This document shows, in pieces, positions 11,995-12,980 of a DNA stretch of 12,980 nt. How positions within the stretch are numbered: the first letter of the stretch is position 1; the number at the start of each line of letters is the position of its first letter. The stretch is from CAZQIO01 sp964593405 (GTDB taxonomy: Bacteria; Patescibacteriota; Minisyncoccia; Minisyncoccales; GBS-2). The notes beneath the pieces are model-generated. The model had not been told where the DNA came from, did no database searches, and saw only the letters and a list, made by a program, of their open reading frames with translations. Location: contig CAZQIO010000016.1 of NCBI GenBank assembly GCA_964593405.1, positions 1 through 12,980 of the forward strand, written 5' to 3'. Position numbers and translations under genes: made by a program.

Positions 11995-12980
11995 TGACAG
12001 AGGTTTTTTATAGAAAATACAGACCTCAAAAATTTTCTGAATTTGTTGGCCAAGAATATGTTGTTAAAACCTTAACCAATGCCATTTCAATGGGGCTAAT
12101 TTCCCATGCTTATTTGTTTTCCGGGCCCAGAGGAACTGGAAAGACAACTTTGGCCAGAATTTTTGCCAAAGCAATAAATTGTCAAAACAGAAAACCCGGA
12201 GAAGCAGAACCTTGCGGAAAATGCTCATCTTGTATTGAGATTTCTCAGGGGAGGTCGATGGATTTAATAGAAATTGATGCAGCCTCTCATCGAGGAATCG
12301 ATGAGGTAAGGGAGTTGAGAGATGGAATAAAATTTGTTCCGGCAAAATCAAAATACAAGGTTTACATCATCGACGAAGCCCATCAAATAACAAAAGAAGC
12401 AGCTAACGCCTTATTAAAAACTTTGGAAGAACCCCCTCCATTTGCAGTTTTCATTTTAGCAACGACGGAGGTTCACAAAATGATTCCGACGATTTTGTCT
12501 CGCTGCCAAAGGTTTGAGTTCAAAAAATTAACCGCCAATGAGATTTTAAAAAAGTTAGAATTTATTTGCCAAAAAGAAAAAATCAAAATTGAAAGGGAAG
12601 CCCTCAAATTAATAGCCCAAAATGCAGACGGTTCTTTGAGAGACGCAGAAGGAATGTTAGATCAAGTGGCCACTCTTTTTAAAGACAAAGAAATAAAAGT
12701 AGAAGACATAAAAGATTTTTTGGGTTTGGTAGAGGTTGAGCTTTGCGCCAAATTTGTCGATTTTTTAATTCAAAAGGATGCAAAAGGTGCAATTTCTTTT
12801 TTGAACGAAATTTTTGAAAAAGGGGTTGATTTAGATCAATTTTCAAACTCTCTGATAAATTACTTTAGGCAAATTTTAGTTTCAAAAATAATGGGGTTTG
12901 AAAATCCATTTGTCTCAAATTTGACAAAAGAAGAAATAGAAAAACTAAAAATTCAGGCCCAAAAATTTAGCGAGGAAAAT
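11994..12980 (+). CDS. dnaX: DNA polymerase III subunit gamma/tau, 3' end outside window
   Basis: The first 329 residues of the clamp-loader ATPase that places the sliding clamp on DNA; the frame is open to the last base. It shows the family start VFYRKYRPQKFSEFVGQE (4-21), Walker A GPRGTGKTT (44-52, Lys50), the zinc module Cys63, Cys74, Cys77 and Cys80, the DAASHRGIDEVREL segment (95-108), Walker B YIIDEAHQI (124-132), the LLKTLEEPP motif and the SRC sensor motif in ILSRCQRFEF. Domain III begins near residue 240. Whether a tau tail or an internal frameshift site exists cannot be seen here. The ATG overlaps the GtrA-like stop by one base. Confidence 0.97.
   Translation, partial: MTEVFYRKYRPQKFSEFVGQEYVVKTLTNAISMGLISHAYLFSGPRGTGKTTLARIFAKAINCQNRKPGEAEPCGKCSSCIEISQGRSMDLIEIDAASHRGIDEVRELRDGIKFVPAKSKYKVYIIDEAHQITKEAANALLKTLEEPPPFAVFILATTEVHKMIPTILSRCQRFEFKKLTANEILKKLEFICQKEKIKIEREALKLIAQNADGSLRDAEGMLDQVATLFKDKEIKVEDIKDFLGLVEVELCAKFVDFLIQKDAKGAISFLNEIFEKGVDLDQFSNSLINYFRQILVSKIMGFENPFVSNLTKEEIEKLKIQAQKFSEEN

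Overview
The window looks like a piece of a small, low-GC bacterial genome of the Patescibacteria (candidate phyla radiation) type, most like the Parcubacteria group. This is inferred from the very AT- and lysine-rich proteins, the tight packing with overlapping genes, the family repertoire (MurF-like ligase, Y1 transposase, short RmuC, GtrA-like protein, GT4 glycosyltransferase) and the near absence of Shine-Dalgarno sites. The standard code fits: cysS ends on TGA at a sensible place, so TGA is not read as glycine.

Layout, left to right. 1-996: 3' part of a MurF-like ligase with a degenerate nucleotide-binding site. 1003-1158: promoter, GC-rich leader and tRNA-Glu(CTC). 1160 to about 1670: a GC- and purine-rich island holding an unrecognised ORF with a strong Shine-Dalgarno and no stop codon of its own. 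1691-3738: two overlapping membrane transporter genes, an amino-acid permease-like protein and a CaCA-type exchanger with altered ion-binding residues. 3745-4505: a REP-associated-type tyrosine transposase bracketed by near-identical palindromes, with a third copy inside the gene. 4542-5817: rmuC and rplU. 5823-7786, minus strand: dnaB and recR, joined by TAATG. 7850-9001: a GT4 glycosyltransferase. 8979-11217, minus strand: cysK and cysS. 11392-12980: a GtrA-like gene and the 5' part of dnaX, also joined by TAATG.

Functionally the window mixes replication and repair (dnaB, recR, dnaX, rmuC), translation (tRNA-Glu, L21, CysRS), cysteine synthesis coupled to cysteine charging (cysK-cysS), envelope or glycan work (MurF-like, GT4, GtrA) and transport.

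The strongest regulatory signal is a repeated promoter layout. A -10 element, usually TGRTAAAAT, lies so that its last base is 7 nt upstream of the A of ATG for rmuC, the GT4 gene and gtrA, and probably for the permease; for dnaB the distance is 6 nt. This predicts leaderless mRNAs. The two divergent gene pairs (dnaB/GT4 and cysK/gtrA) each appear to share one near-palindromic -35 site. The cysK-cysS transcript is the exception: it has a predicted leader of about 110 nt with a long hairpin that covers the only Shine-Dalgarno-like sequence. No CRISPR array, rRNA or clear Rho-independent terminator was seen.
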